A stretch of DNA of 64,000 nucleotides from a bacterium (GCA_022763185.1 JALEGL010000015.1:62001-126000), one strand, 5' to 3'. Counted from the stretch's first letter, positions 8,828-16,718 are shown. Numbers and translations are program-made. Notes: generated by a model from the sequence alone, not told the origin.

Positions 8828-9628
8828 TCAATGAATAAGCGATGAACTGCATGATTTTGGGATAGGGACTTCACGGTACGGGCTTTTTATTTTTAGGTGC
8901 TCGAGTATTTTATTATCTAAGATGGTGCCAAGACTTTCTTGAATTGACCAAGCTGAAGGTAGATACGATAGGTCCCATTCAGAATACGTATCTTCTGAAT
9001 AACTTTCACAAGATTCGCTGCTCTTAAGAGTGTTGCAACAAATCTGTTGTCCGTTAGGTGCTACTTCAATTGGGTTATCCACTGCACCCAAGAGATAAAA
9101 AAAATAAATCAGTCTTGATTGAAAATCTTGTGCTGAGTTTTTCCATGCACGCGATAGTTGGTAATTGCCTAAAAATGACCCTAGCAAGTTTGATGTAAGA
9201 TCTTCATAAGAAAAAGGACCTACGTTTATATCTCCCGAAGCATATTCATTGCATTGTTTTATTTCTAACAACTCTCCAAATTTAAGCACCGTCATGTCAG
9301 GTGGAATGTTGGGCAATATATTTAAAGATGACACAAGCGAGTAGTACATTCCATGGTATTGAGCAAAAGCAAACATCGAAATATGCCTTAAGTCTAGCCA
9401 TCCCCACCTTTTAGAATAGACATACCGATAAGTTTCACCCTCAAAATGATTGGCTACACCAGAGGTAAACCCTCCATAATGGTAATCTAAATCCAAAAGT
9501 GAATCTATCTCAGATGCTACTAATTTTTCTTTTAGCGCTGACAGGCCAATAACATGTTCACAAATAGGCTTTGCCATTAGCAAAGAATTTATAAGAAATA
9601 CTCCAAATATAAAATATTTTTTTAACAT
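8828..9628 (-). CDS. Secreted protein of unknown function
   Basis: A 266-residue protein. The ATG at 9628 is preferred over an in-frame GTG six codons earlier because it gives a compact signal peptide (MLKKYFIFGVFLINSLLMAK). The mature part is rich in aromatic residues (YHYGGFTSGVANHFEG, KRWGWLDLRHISMFAFA). It has several Cys, including a CC pair and two more close by (QICCNTLKSSESC), which suggests disulfides in the periplasm or outside the cell. I do not recognise the family. It is transcribed opposite to the flanking tyrosine genes. Confidence 0.6.
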   Translation of the reverse strand: MLKKYFIFGVFLINSLLMAKPICEHVIGLSALKEKLVASEIDSLLDLDYHYGGFTSGVANHFEGETYRYVYSKRWGWLDLRHISMFAFAQYHGMYYSLVSSLNILPNIPPDMTVLKFGELLEIKQCNEYASGDINVGPFSYEDLTSNLLGSFLGNYQLSRAWKNSAQDFQSRLIYFFYLLGAVDNPIEVAPNGQQICCNTLKSSESCESYSEDTYSEWDLSYLPSAWSIQESLGTILDNKILEHLKIKSPYREVPIPKSCSSSLIH

Positions 9629-9791
9629 GCGATTTTTCAATATCACATTTAAGGCATTATGTGCTGTCTTTTTTATGCTTTGCGCCAGTTGAAGCTGTTC
9701 AAGTTTTCTTTACTGCTGATGATTATGTGTTAAGTATGTAGATACAGAATCACTAAAACAGATGTAAACCCTATATTTAAGGATAAATCGT

Positions 9792-10799
9792 ATGAAACTC
9801 GTCAGTTTTCTAAATTCTTACAATAAAGAACGTGCAGGTATCTACCTTGAAGATCTGGGGTGTTTCGAGCTTTATCACAACGGTCAAAACCTGGGTTTAG
9901 ATCTGCCTAAAAATATGAACCAGTTTTTAAACCAAAGTGACATTTTTTTAGAACGTGCACAAAAATTGGAAACAGCTATATTGCATGCCCCTAGCGATTT
10001 TTCAAAAGAAAAGGTTTCATCTTTGCTTTCACCGGTTCCGCAGCCAACATCTTGCCGAGACGCTTATGCTTTTAGGCAACATGTCCAAACCATGCGCGCC
10101 AATCGTGGTGCAGAGATGATTCCTGAGTTTGATGAATTTCCCGTGTTCTATTTCACCAACCACAATGCTGTATTTGGCGAAGGCCCCATTGAGGTTTACG
10201 ATGACCACTTGGATAAGTTGGACTTTGAATTGGAAATTGCTGCGGTCATTGGCAAGGGAGGCAAAAATATCCCGGCTCATAAAGCCGATAAGCATATTTT
10301 TGGTTTTATGATTATGAATGATCTATCTGCCCGAACTTTGCAAATGCAAGAGCTTAAGCTGAGCTTGGGACCAGCCAAAGGCAAAGACTTTGCCAATTGT
10401 TTTGGTCCGTGGCTGGTGAGCAAAGATGAACTTCAAACGCTTGCGCAAGATACCGGCCAGGGCCTGACCTACAACCTAGAAATGAAAGCTACGCTCAATG
10501 GCAAGCTTATCTCACAGGGCAACATGAACAGCATGCACTGGACCTTTGCCCAAATCATTGAACGCGTTTCTTATGGCGTAGAGCTTTATCCTGGAGACAT
10601 CATTGGCTCTGGCACCGTGGGTACAGGTTGCTTAGGAGAAATCAATGGTACGGCCAGCTTACGCGCCAAAGAAAAAGGTGAAACTTACACGCCCATCTGG
10701 CTCAAAGACAAAGACACCATAGACTTGGAGATTACGGGTTTAGGAAAATTGAGCAACACATTGATCCTTAAAAACGCATCGTACCACATATTAAAATAG
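9792..10799 (+). CDS. fahA: Fumarylacetoacetase (FAA hydrolase family)
   Basis: A 335-residue enzyme of the fumarylacetoacetate hydrolase family that splits fumarylacetoacetate into fumarate and acetoacetate, the last step of tyrosine breakdown. The metal-site region is clear: FELEIAAVIGKGG, then MNDLSART and the Lys in GPAKGKDFANCFGPW. The GSGTVGTGC loop near the C-terminus is typical. Other family members hydrolyse or decarboxylate different diketo acids; the neighbouring hppD and hmgA make fumarylacetoacetase by far the likeliest. A ribosome site (AAGGATAA) precedes the ATG. The flavin-reductase-like gene follows after 15 bases. Confidence 0.92.
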   Translation: MKLVSFLNSYNKERAGIYLEDLGCFELYHNGQNLGLDLPKNMNQFLNQSDIFLERAQKLETAILHAPSDFSKEKVSSLLSPVPQPTSCRDAYAFRQHVQTMRANRGAEMIPEFDEFPVFYFTNHNAVFGEGPIEVYDDHLDKLDFELEIAAVIGKGGKNIPAHKADKHIFGFMIMNDLSARTLQMQELKLSLGPAKGKDFANCFGPWLVSKDELQTLAQDTGQGLTYNLEMKATLNGKLISQGNMNSMHWTFAQIIERVSYGVELYPGDIIGSGTVGTGCLGEINGTASLRAKEKGETYTPIWLKDKDTIDLEITGLGKLSNTLILKNASYHILK

Positions 10800-10814
10800 A
10801 AAAAGGAATAGAGC

Positions 10815-11663
10815 ATGTTGAGTATTGATCCCAAACAATTTGAAGCCACCTATATTTATAAAATTTTAACCTCCAGTGTGGCCCCACGCCCCATTGCCTT
10901 GGTTGCAAGTTACAATCCATCCGGGCAAAACAACCTGGCGCCCTTTTCATTTTTTAACGTTTTTGGGTTCAATCCGGCCATCATTGGTTTTTCTCCTACC
11001 TGTAGAGGCAGAGACGGGAGCTTTAAAGACACTTACAACAACCTTGTTCAAAGCAAAGAGTGCGTGGTGAATATTGTCAATCATAGCATGCAATACCAAA
11101 TGAACCTCGCATCCGGTGAATACGCCACGGATGTTGATGAGTTTGATAAAAGTGGTTTTACAGGCTTGGACTCGGATTGCGTTAAGGCCAAACGCGTTAA
11201 GGAGTCTCCAGTACAAATGGAATGCAAACTCAAGCAAGTTATTGATTTGGGTGGGCAAAAAGGTTCTGGCAATTTAATTTTATGTGAAGTGCTGCGCTTT
11301 CACCTCAACCCTGACTGCCTCGATGAAAACAATATTCCTGATCCTATCAAAATCAATCATATTGGCCGCAATGGCGGTGAATATTATACTCTTGCCAACT
11401 CTGATAGTTTGTACACCTTGCAGGTTAAAAAAGGGGCTATAGGCATTGGCTTTGACGCTTTACCAGAATTTATCCGCACAAGCAGCGTCTTAACCGGCAA
11501 TGAACTGGGACAACTGGCATCCGTGCAAGAAAGACCGCACAACAAGTTAGATGTTAAGATAGACAATCTTAATCTTGATAATTGCCATGAGACCATAGCC
11601 AACGCTATTGCAAACAATGATATCGATTTGGCGTGGAGAATTATCAATGAATTGGATGCATAA
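10815..11663 (+). CDS. Flavin-reductase-like FMN-binding protein
   Basis: A 282-residue protein. The first ~200 residues are a flavin-reductase-like split-barrel: TSSVAPRPIALVAS, NLAPFSFFNVFGFNPAIIGFSP, KECVVNIV and CEVLRFH. About 75 extra C-terminal residues are unlike the short members. Such proteins bind FMN and often supply reduced flavin or act as flavoredoxins. It is co-transcribed with fahA (15-base gap, good AAGGA site) and is followed by a strong terminator. Its chemical role in the tyrosine pathway is unknown; supplying electrons to a monooxygenase is possible, but no such enzyme is adjacent. Confidence 0.85.
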   Translation: MLSIDPKQFEATYIYKILTSSVAPRPIALVASYNPSGQNNLAPFSFFNVFGFNPAIIGFSPTCRGRDGSFKDTYNNLVQSKECVVNIVNHSMQYQMNLASGEYATDVDEFDKSGFTGLDSDCVKAKRVKESPVQMECKLKQVIDLGGQKGSGNLILCEVLRFHLNPDCLDENNIPDPIKINHIGRNGGEYYTLANSDSLYTLQVKKGAIGIGFDALPEFIRTSSVLTGNELGQLASVQERPHNKLDVKIDNLNLDNCHETIANAIANNDIDLAWRIINELDA

Positions 11664-11675
11664 ATTTTAATTGGG

Positions 11676-11717
11676 GGACAGCTACCTTATTTGTTAATTA
11701 AGGTAGCTGTCCTTTTT
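11676..11717 (+). terminator. Intrinsic terminator sharing arms with the proS terminator
   Basis: GGACAGCTACCTTA (11676-11689) and TAAGGTAGCTGTCC (11699-11712) form a perfect 14-bp stem with a 9-base loop and then TTTTT. The arm GGACAGCTACCTT recurs in the hairpin at 58045-58081. Confidence 0.9.
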
Positions 11718-11742
11718 AAAAAACAAACATGGAGTATTTTTA

Positions 11743-12306
11743 ATGAAGTGGATCAATAGAACATGTCTAACTATAATTTTTATGTTTTGCAGTAGCCTGT
11801 ATGCTAAGCAGGTTGCCTTTTGGGATTTTGCTATTAATGGCCAAGCCTATCCAGCTGGGTTTATTTCTACACTTTCGGCGCAAAGATCTATTGGCGTAAA
11901 AAGTATGCTTGGCTTACGTTTGGGACATAACTTACTTAGACATGGCAATTTGGGTGTGCAAGATAACGAACGTGGCCAAGGTTTTGGTGGATCCATTGAC
12001 TACAGTTATTATTTAAAGTCAACACGCATCGGATGGTATGGAACAGCACGATCTGACCTATGGTTTAACCGGGTTGATTGGAAGAATAATATCGGTCAAA
12101 GCAATGAAAGCTCTGGAAGCACAGATGTTATTGTTGTCCAGCCTACAGTAGAAATAGGCTACACCTGGCTGTGCAAGAAAAACTTTTTTATCAGACCCAA
12201 CCTCGCATTTGGTATAGAGATCAATGTCGATACTCAAGGTGAAGAAGTGGGCGAAGGCGCCATTGGCTTAATTGGCCTAAGTTTTGGCTGGAGAAAAATA
12301 GACTGA
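11743..12306 (+). CDS. Probable small outer-membrane beta-barrel protein
   Basis: A 187-residue protein with a cleavable signal peptide ending SSLYA. The mature part alternates polar and hydrophobic residues in short strands rich in Gly, Tyr and Trp (SIGVKSMLGLRLG, GGSIDYSYYLKS, RIGWYGTARSDLWF, VEIGYTWLCKK, LIGLSFGWRKID). This is the look of an 8-stranded outer-membrane barrel. A GGAG ribosome site is present. It lies behind the terminator of the flavin-reductase gene, so it has its own transcript or depends on read-through. No specific function is recognisable. Confidence 0.65.
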   Translation: MKWINRTCLTIIFMFCSSLYAKQVAFWDFAINGQAYPAGFISTLSAQRSIGVKSMLGLRLGHNLLRHGNLGVQDNERGQGFGGSIDYSYYLKSTRIGWYGTARSDLWFNRVDWKNNIGQSNESSGSTDVIVVQPTVEIGYTWLCKKNFFIRPNLAFGIEINVDTQGEEVGEGAIGLIGLSFGWRKID

Positions 12307-12449
12307 CAGCCCTTCCGTTCATGGTTCTTGATTCAGTACAGTAAACCCACAATTTAAATGATGTCATAGCGCTTATCATGACCTTGGTGATGTGTCGTGT
12401 TTGAGCTATTTTGTATTTTCATTGTAATTCAAAGCACTTGCCCATAAAC

Positions 12450-12466
12450 ATGATTTAATAAATCAT
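12450..12466. promoter_or_regulatory. Perfect palindrome, candidate operator of the 13-aa ORF / ComQ-like unit
   Basis: ATGATTTA-a-TAAATCAT is a perfect 8-1-8 inverted repeat lying 22 bases upstream of the -35 box at 12489, the usual place for an activator or repressor site. The stand-alone winged-helix protein encoded at 13747-14031 is a natural but untested candidate to bind it. Confidence 0.4.
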
Positions 12467-12488
12467 AAATATTACTTATAAAAAACGC

Positions 12489-12517
12489 TTTACATTAATT
12501 TTTATTAATAGTAGCGT
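12489..12517 (+). promoter_or_regulatory. Promoter of the 13-codon ORF
   Basis: TTTACA (12489-12494), a 17-base spacer, then TAGCGT (12512-12517). The start point would be near 12524, just ahead of the AAAGGTGG ribosome site. The -10 box is a weak match, so activation may be required. Confidence 0.45.
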
Positions 12518-12540
12518 ATCTTCAAGAAAGGTGGAACACA

Positions 12541-12582
12541 ATGAAAATTACTAAAGATATTTTTACCAACTTACCTTGGTAA
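12541..12582 (+). CDS. 13-residue ORF ending Pro-Trp (leader peptide or signal-peptide precursor)
   Basis: ATG to TAA encodes MKITKDIFTNLPW. It has the best ribosome site in the neighbourhood: AAAGGTGG with a 6-base gap. Its last codons lie in a perfect 7-bp hairpin, TTACCAA (12563-12569) with TTGGTAA (12576-12582). An intrinsic terminator follows 15 bases later, then the ComQ-like prenyl transferase gene. Two readings are possible: a leader peptide governing attenuation of the downstream gene, or a very short substrate whose Trp is prenylated, as ComQ does to the Trp of ComX in Bacillus. ComX precursors are much longer (~55 residues), so the second reading is speculative. Confidence 0.5.
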   Translation: MKITKDIFTNLPW

Positions 12583-12596
12583 CATTAATTAAATTG

Positions 12597-12654
12597 AGCC
12601 ATAGACCTTCTGACTTGAGCTTTTTGCGTAAATCATGAGGCCTGTGGCTTTTTT
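12597..12654 (+). terminator. Intrinsic terminator/attenuator before the ComQ-like gene
   Basis: AGCCATAGACCTT (12597-12609) pairs with AGGCCTGTGGCT (12638-12649) with one mismatch. Inner TGA/TCA pairs extend the stem, and five Ts follow. It lies between the 13-codon ORF and the gene at 12675, which has no promoter or ribosome site of its own, so read-through here would set expression of that gene. Confidence 0.7.
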
Positions 12655-12674
12655 ATGTTTAAAACCAAACGCTT

Positions 12675-13652
12675 ATGTCTGACCCACTTATAAAAGAAAT
12701 TCTTTCATGCCCAGAACTTCAAGCTTGGCCAAATTTGGAGCCAATTTTAAGCAAAAGAAAACCTGGAACAGTTGCCTTATTTAAAATTGCTAGAGAAGCT
12801 AGCGGCAATATTTTAATTGACAGTTTGCCGATTGAAGCCGCAATTGTATGTTTTACCATCAACTGTATACTCATTGATGATGTTCTCGATGATGATGCAA
12901 AAGGTATCTGGCAAGATTATGGCGCTGGCCGCGTTGCCAACTTAGCTGCAGCTTTACACGCACGACAGCAAACACTCATTTATCACTCAAATTTTTCAGA
13001 CCCTCAAAAACAAGCAATCATGTTTCATTTAAATCAGATGAAACTCAAAGAAACCATGGCTCAAGAAATGGCCACACAAAATCCTCTAAGCATGAATCAA
13101 TATTGGGAGATTGTGCATGGAAAAAGCGGCAATGTATGCGCAACCGCCATGAAGCTGGGTGGATTACTGGGTGGAGCAGATCAAAACCAAAAAGAAGTGT
13201 TGTACACAATTGGCAAAAACCTTGGAGAAGTGGGTCAAATATCCAATGATCTTAGAGGCGCTTTTGATGAAAGCATCAACCCAGATTGGGCCATGCCTGG
13301 CTGCAGCTTGCCTATTTTAATTACTTTGACAAATCAACATCCTCAGTTGGATGCCTTAAAACAACTCATTGATAACGGCATTCACAGCACAAGCGAACTG
13401 AAAAAAGCGCAGGATATCCTTTTAGAATCCGGAGCCGTTAGCTTATGCTGCGAACATATTGCACAACGTTTAGAGCTTATGTACGAAGGCCTATGTCAAT
13501 GCACCTTAGATAACAAAACCCATCTTATTAAAAACATTGGTGGAGACATCAAGCATGCCATTGCCTGGGTTAAAGATCTGGATACCCAACTGCTAAATGA
13601 AACCCTTGAAACATTAGATGCTTTGGATGAAAAACTAAGTTTTTTCTGCTAA
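12675..13652 (+). CDS. ComQ/polyprenyl-synthase-like protein (class I isoprenoid transferase)
   Basis: A 325-residue all-alpha protein of the trans-isoprenyl diphosphate synthase superfamily. The first Asp-rich motif is present (DDVLDDD, residues 68-74). The conserved GKSGNVCATAMKLGGLLGG helix follows at ~149-167. The second motif is degenerate, QISNDLRGAFDE (188-199), instead of DDxxD. A degenerate second motif suggests a ComQ-like peptide prenylase or a modified synthase rather than an ordinary chain-elongating GGPP/octaprenyl synthase. The gene has no visible ribosome site and starts 20 bases after an attenuator-like terminator, which ties it to the 13-codon ORF upstream. No other isoprenoid genes are nearby. 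An ordinary prenyl synthase remains possible. Confidence 0.7.
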   Translation: MSDPLIKEILSCPELQAWPNLEPILSKRKPGTVALFKIAREASGNILIDSLPIEAAIVCFTINCILIDDVLDDDAKGIWQDYGAGRVANLAAALHARQQTLIYHSNFSDPQKQAIMFHLNQMKLKETMAQEMATQNPLSMNQYWEIVHGKSGNVCATAMKLGGLLGGADQNQKEVLYTIGKNLGEVGQISNDLRGAFDESINPDWAMPGCSLPILITLTNQHPQLDALKQLIDNGIHSTSELKKAQDILLESGAVSLCCEHIAQRLELMYEGLCQCTLDNKTHLIKNIGGDIKHAIAWVKDLDTQLLNETLETLDALDEKLSFFC

Positions 13653-13746
13653 ATTTAAATGCGCTATGAACGCTGTACAATACAATAGTTTGTTTTACCA
13701 ACTGTAATGCGCTAAGCATTGACTACTGTTCACATGTTTTTATAAA

Positions 13747-14031
13747 TCAGATCTTTAGACAAATTGATTTATTACGGTCTGAAAAAATTATTTTTTTCGA
13801 CGTCTGTTCAAAAATTTTGCGCTTTAGCCGAGACAGCGCAACATCAAGATGATTGTTGTAATAGTTTATTAAGTTTTTCTTGTTGGTCCAAATTTCAAAA
13901 ATTATTTTTTCACGTTTAATTTTATTCATTTTTTCTTGAAGCAAAAGATATAAAATTTGTACTTCAATAGATGTCAATTGAATGACTTTACCTTTAACTA
14001 TTAAAGTTTTTTTAACTGGATTGAGCTTCAT
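13747..14031 (-). CDS. Stand-alone OmpR/PhoB-type winged-helix DNA-binding protein
   Basis: A 94-residue protein consisting only of a C-terminal-effector-type winged helix: IQLTSIEVQILYLLLQ, then REKIIFEIWTN, and the recognition-helix/wing part HLDVALSRLKRKI. There is no receiver domain. Start 14031 is chosen because AGGAAAA precedes it and because an earlier in-frame ATG would lie inside a terminator stem. It converges with the ComQ-like gene. It is very Lys- and Ile-rich and AT-rich compared with housekeeping genes here, which may mean transfer. It could regulate the neighbouring ComQ-like unit or the secreted protein upstream; neither is shown. Confidence 0.75.
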   Translation of the reverse strand: MKLNPVKKTLIVKGKVIQLTSIEVQILYLLLQEKMNKIKREKIIFEIWTNKKNLINYYNNHLDVALSRLKRKIFEQTSKKIIFSDRNKSICLKI

Positions 14032-14059
14032 GATTTTCCTATTGTTTTTTTCAAACAAA

Positions 14060-14103
14060 GTCTTACAAGAAAGATTTATTTTTATAATTCTTCCTTGTAA
14101 GAC
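14060..14103 (-). terminator. Terminator after the secreted Cys-rich protein gene
   Basis: On the minus strand GTCTTACAAGGAAGA pairs with TCTTTCTTGTAAGAC (14 of 15 matched plus a wobble) around a 14-base AT loop, followed by TTTG. It separates the gene at 14122-14778 from the winged-helix gene. Confidence 0.7.
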
Positions 14104-14121
14104 ACCTAACAAAATATTTTT

Positions 14122-14778
14122 TTACTGTTGCTCATTAAATACTACTGTATAGTTACAGCGAACCCTACTTCGAGAACCTCCTGGACTATGACAGCAACTG
14201 GATTGATTGATTAAAAATCCATCAGAATAAAAACTATTGTCACTGGTACGACATCTACATGTTGTTTTATCATGACTATCTAGATCAAAGGGTTTTTCTA
14301 GATCACCAGACAAAATGAAATTTTTATCTGTTAAATTGTATTTAAAATCTAACAAAGACATGCTTTTATAGTCTGATGAAATTTCATCTTCTTGATCCAC
14401 TTCAAAAGACAGTGTTAAGGTGTAAGACAATACACTGATTCCATCATGACGTCTTCCACTCAAAGGGCTATACTGTATGTAGCTTTTAAAACGATGGTCT
14501 TCACATTGCTTACTGAGTTGAATAGACTGATTATTGACTTGGACAATAAGTGTTTTTTCTTGGCAGTTAAGACTCAAGTAAATCTTTGATCCTTGATCAT
14601 TTGTATACAGCTTATTTTGAAAGCTCGTACAGTTTTCCATAAACCTTTCTTCTACTTTCAACTGATTCATCATATTCTCATAGTCTTTTGAATCGGCATT
14701 GAAGCCCCTATGTTGAGCATGGGTTTTGGTTTGAAATATTACAATGGCAATAAGTGCCAATACAACATGTTTATACAT
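14122..14778 (-). CDS. Secreted Cys-containing protein of unknown function
   Basis: A 218-residue protein with a signal peptide (MYKHVVLALIAIVIFQTKTHAQ) behind a good AGGAG ribosome site. The mature protein is polar and has a Cys-rich end: CRCRTSDN, SSCCHSPGG and RVRCNY in the last 50 residues. Together with three upstream Cys, this suggests a disulfide-bonded periplasmic or extracellular protein. No family is recognised. It lies upstream of the winged-helix gene on the same strand but is separated from it by a terminator hairpin. Confidence 0.6.
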   Translation of the reverse strand: MYKHVVLALIAIVIFQTKTHAQHRGFNADSKDYENMMNQLKVEERFMENCTSFQNKLYTNDQGSKIYLSLNCQEKTLIVQVNNQSIQLSKQCEDHRFKSYIQYSPLSGRRHDGISVLSYTLTLSFEVDQEDEISSDYKSMSLLDFKYNLTDKNFILSGDLEKPFDLDSHDKTTCRCRTSDNSFYSDGFLINQSSCCHSPGGSRSRVRCNYTVVFNEQQ

Positions 14779-15054
14779 GGTTTTTCTCCTTAAATTTAAA
14801 ATAAATAATAAGTTTTGAAGCTTTATGCTTCACAAAATAAATAAAAATACTGTGCTATATTAAGGAAGTTGTAATTGGGGACTAGCCCCACCAAATGGGT
14901 GAAGAAACAAAGAATGCGTTGAAGGTTTTATAGGAGTGGTTTTGCTTCACATCTTGTCTGTAGCACAGGCTGAATTTAAAATTCAACTTAAAAAAATGTA
15001 AGGTTCTTTAATGCTGTCAATGATGATACAGTCGATGCATTGGGAGGATGGGAC

Positions 15055-15291
15055 ATGCAATTGCTATTTAAACATCTAAAAAAATTGCTTATCTTTATTG
15101 TTGGCTTAACGATTATCATTATTGGCATTGCCTTGCTTGTTTTACCGGGGCCAGGCATTGTGACCATTGCCGTGGGCTTGGGTGTTTTATCGCTAGAGTT
15201 TGTCTGGGCCAAACGTTTATTTGAAAAAGCTAAAACGTATAGCAAAGATCAGTTTGAGCAGATTCAGAACAAGTTAGACAAAAAAAATTAA
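15055..15291 (+). CDS. Small PGPGW-family membrane protein
   Basis: A 78-residue protein with two hydrophobic segments around the motif LVLPGPGIVTIAVGLGVLSLEF, the hallmark of the PGPGW putative transmembrane family. The C-terminal third is charged and helical (AKRLFEKAKTYSKDQFEQIQ). The ATG at 15055 is preferred over a TTG five codons earlier because GGGAGG stands 7 bases before it. The function of the family is not known. The tryptophanase gene starts 47 bases later on the same strand. Confidence 0.8.
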   Translation: MQLLFKHLKKLLIFIVGLTIIIIGIALLVLPGPGIVTIAVGLGVLSLEFVWAKRLFEKAKTYSKDQFEQIQNKLDKKN

Positions 15292-15338
15292 CTTAAAAAT
15301 TAGACAAAGCCTATCCATATCTGCAAGAGTAGCTCTCT

Positions 15339-16718
15339 ATGTACAAAACCATCATTGAACCGTTTAGAGTTAAAACCGTTGAACCGATTAAAATGACCTC
15401 GCAAAAAGAGCGTGAGTCTATTTTAAGACAAGCCCATTACAATTTATTTTTGATTAAAGCTGAAGATGTCATGATTGACCTTTTAACCGATAGCGGCACC
15501 GGCGCCATGTCTGGGGCACAGTGGGCAGCGATGATGGAAGGCGATGAATCCTATGCCGGCAGCCGCTCTTACTATGCATTTGAAAAAGCAGTCTCTGACT
15601 TAACCGGCTTTAAGCATATTTTTCCAACCCACCAAGGCAGAGCGGCTGAAAGAATTTTATTCTCTATTGTGGGTGGTCAGGGCAAATCTATCCCCAACAA
15701 CACCCACTTTGATACCACCCGAGCCAATATTGAACACACACAAACCGCAGCCGTTGACCTTATGCCAGAAAGTTCTAAAGATACCCGCAGTTATGCTCCG
15801 TTCAAAGGCAACATGGATCTTGATAAATTAAAGCAGTTCATTCAAGACACTGGTGCTGATAAAATACCTTTGTGCATGCTCACCGTGACCAACAACAGTG
15901 GCGGTGGCCAACCGGTATCCATGCAAAATATTCGTGAAGTAAAAGCAGTTTGCCAACAACACAACATACCGCTGTTTTTAGATGCCTGTCGTTTTGCAGA
16001 AAATGCCTACTTTATAAAATTGCGTGAGCCCGGCTATGCCGACAAAAGCATCAAAGCCATTGCCCAAGAAATGTTTTCTTATGCCGATGGCTGCACCATG
16101 AGCGCCAAAAAAGATGGTATGGTTAATATGGGTGGTTTTTTGGCCTGCAATGATGACAGCTTGGCAGAAAACATTCAGGAGCTGGAAATTTTAACTGAAG
16201 GCTTTCCCACCTATGGCGGCTTGTCTGGTCGTGATTTAGGCGCTTTGGCGCAAGGCTTAAAAGAAGTGCTGGAAGAAGATTATTTGCAGTATCGGATTCA
16301 ATCTACTCAATATTTAGGCAACGGTTTAAAAACGGCTGGCATTCCCATTGTTGAACCCACCGGCGGTCATGCAGTCTACATTGATGCCAAAGCCTTTTTG
16401 CCTGAGATTCCAGCGCATCAATTGCCCGCACAATCGGTGGCCAATGCACTCTATGTATTAGGCGGAATTCGTGGCGTAGAAATTGGCACCTTGATGTTTG
16501 GCCGACCCAATCCTGAAACAGGCATAGATATTCCAGCGCCCATGGAACTGGTGCGCTTGGCCATACCCAGAAGAATGTATACTCAAAGTCATGTCGATTA
16601 TGTTATAGAAGTGGCCCATGAACTGGTTAAACAAAAAGATTCTTTACATGGCTACACCATCACCGAACAAGCCAAAAGTCTAAGGCACTTTTCTGCCAAG
16701 CTTGCGCCTTTTTCCTAA
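15339..16718 (+). CDS. tnaA: Tryptophanase
   Basis: A 459-residue PLP beta-eliminating lyase that splits tryptophan into indole, pyruvate and ammonia. It shows the family landmarks IDLLTDSGTGAMS, PTHQGRAAE, FLDACRFAENAYFIK and the PLP lysine in MSAKKDGMVNMGG. It could be confused with tyrosine phenol-lyase. The residues that separate the two favour tryptophanase: FDTT (an Asp where TPL has Thr) and VEIG (no Arg as in the TPL motif MERG). The C-terminus LRHFSAKL is also as in TnaA. No TnaC-like leader peptide or Trp permease is adjacent, unlike in enterics. Confidence 0.9.
   Translation: MYKTIIEPFRVKTVEPIKMTSQKERESILRQAHYNLFLIKAEDVMIDLLTDSGTGAMSGAQWAAMMEGDESYAGSRSYYAFEKAVSDLTGFKHIFPTHQGRAAERILFSIVGGQGKSIPNNTHFDTTRANIEHTQTAAVDLMPESSKDTRSYAPFKGNMDLDKLKQFIQDTGADKIPLCMLTVTNNSGGGQPVSMQNIREVKAVCQQHNIPLFLDACRFAENAYFIKLREPGYADKSIKAIAQEMFSYADGCTMSAKKDGMVNMGGFLACNDDSLAENIQELEILTEGFPTYGGLSGRDLGALAQGLKEVLEEDYLQYRIQSTQYLGNGLKTAGIPIVEPTGGHAVYIDAKAFLPEIPAHQLPAQSVANALYVLGGIRGVEIGTLMFGRPNPETGIDIPAPMELVRLAIPRRMYTQSHVDYVIEVAHELVKQKDSLHGYTITEQAKSLRHFSAKLAPFS

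Noticed and set aside
14873-14895. A third copy of the GGGGACAG hairpin element
   Set aside because: Only GGGGAC is shared; the following bases form a different short GGGG/CCCC repeat.
15339-16718. Tyrosine phenol-lyase, which would fit the nearby tyrosine catabolism
   Set aside because: The discriminating residues (FDTT with Asp, VEIG without the TPL Arg) are those of tryptophanase.
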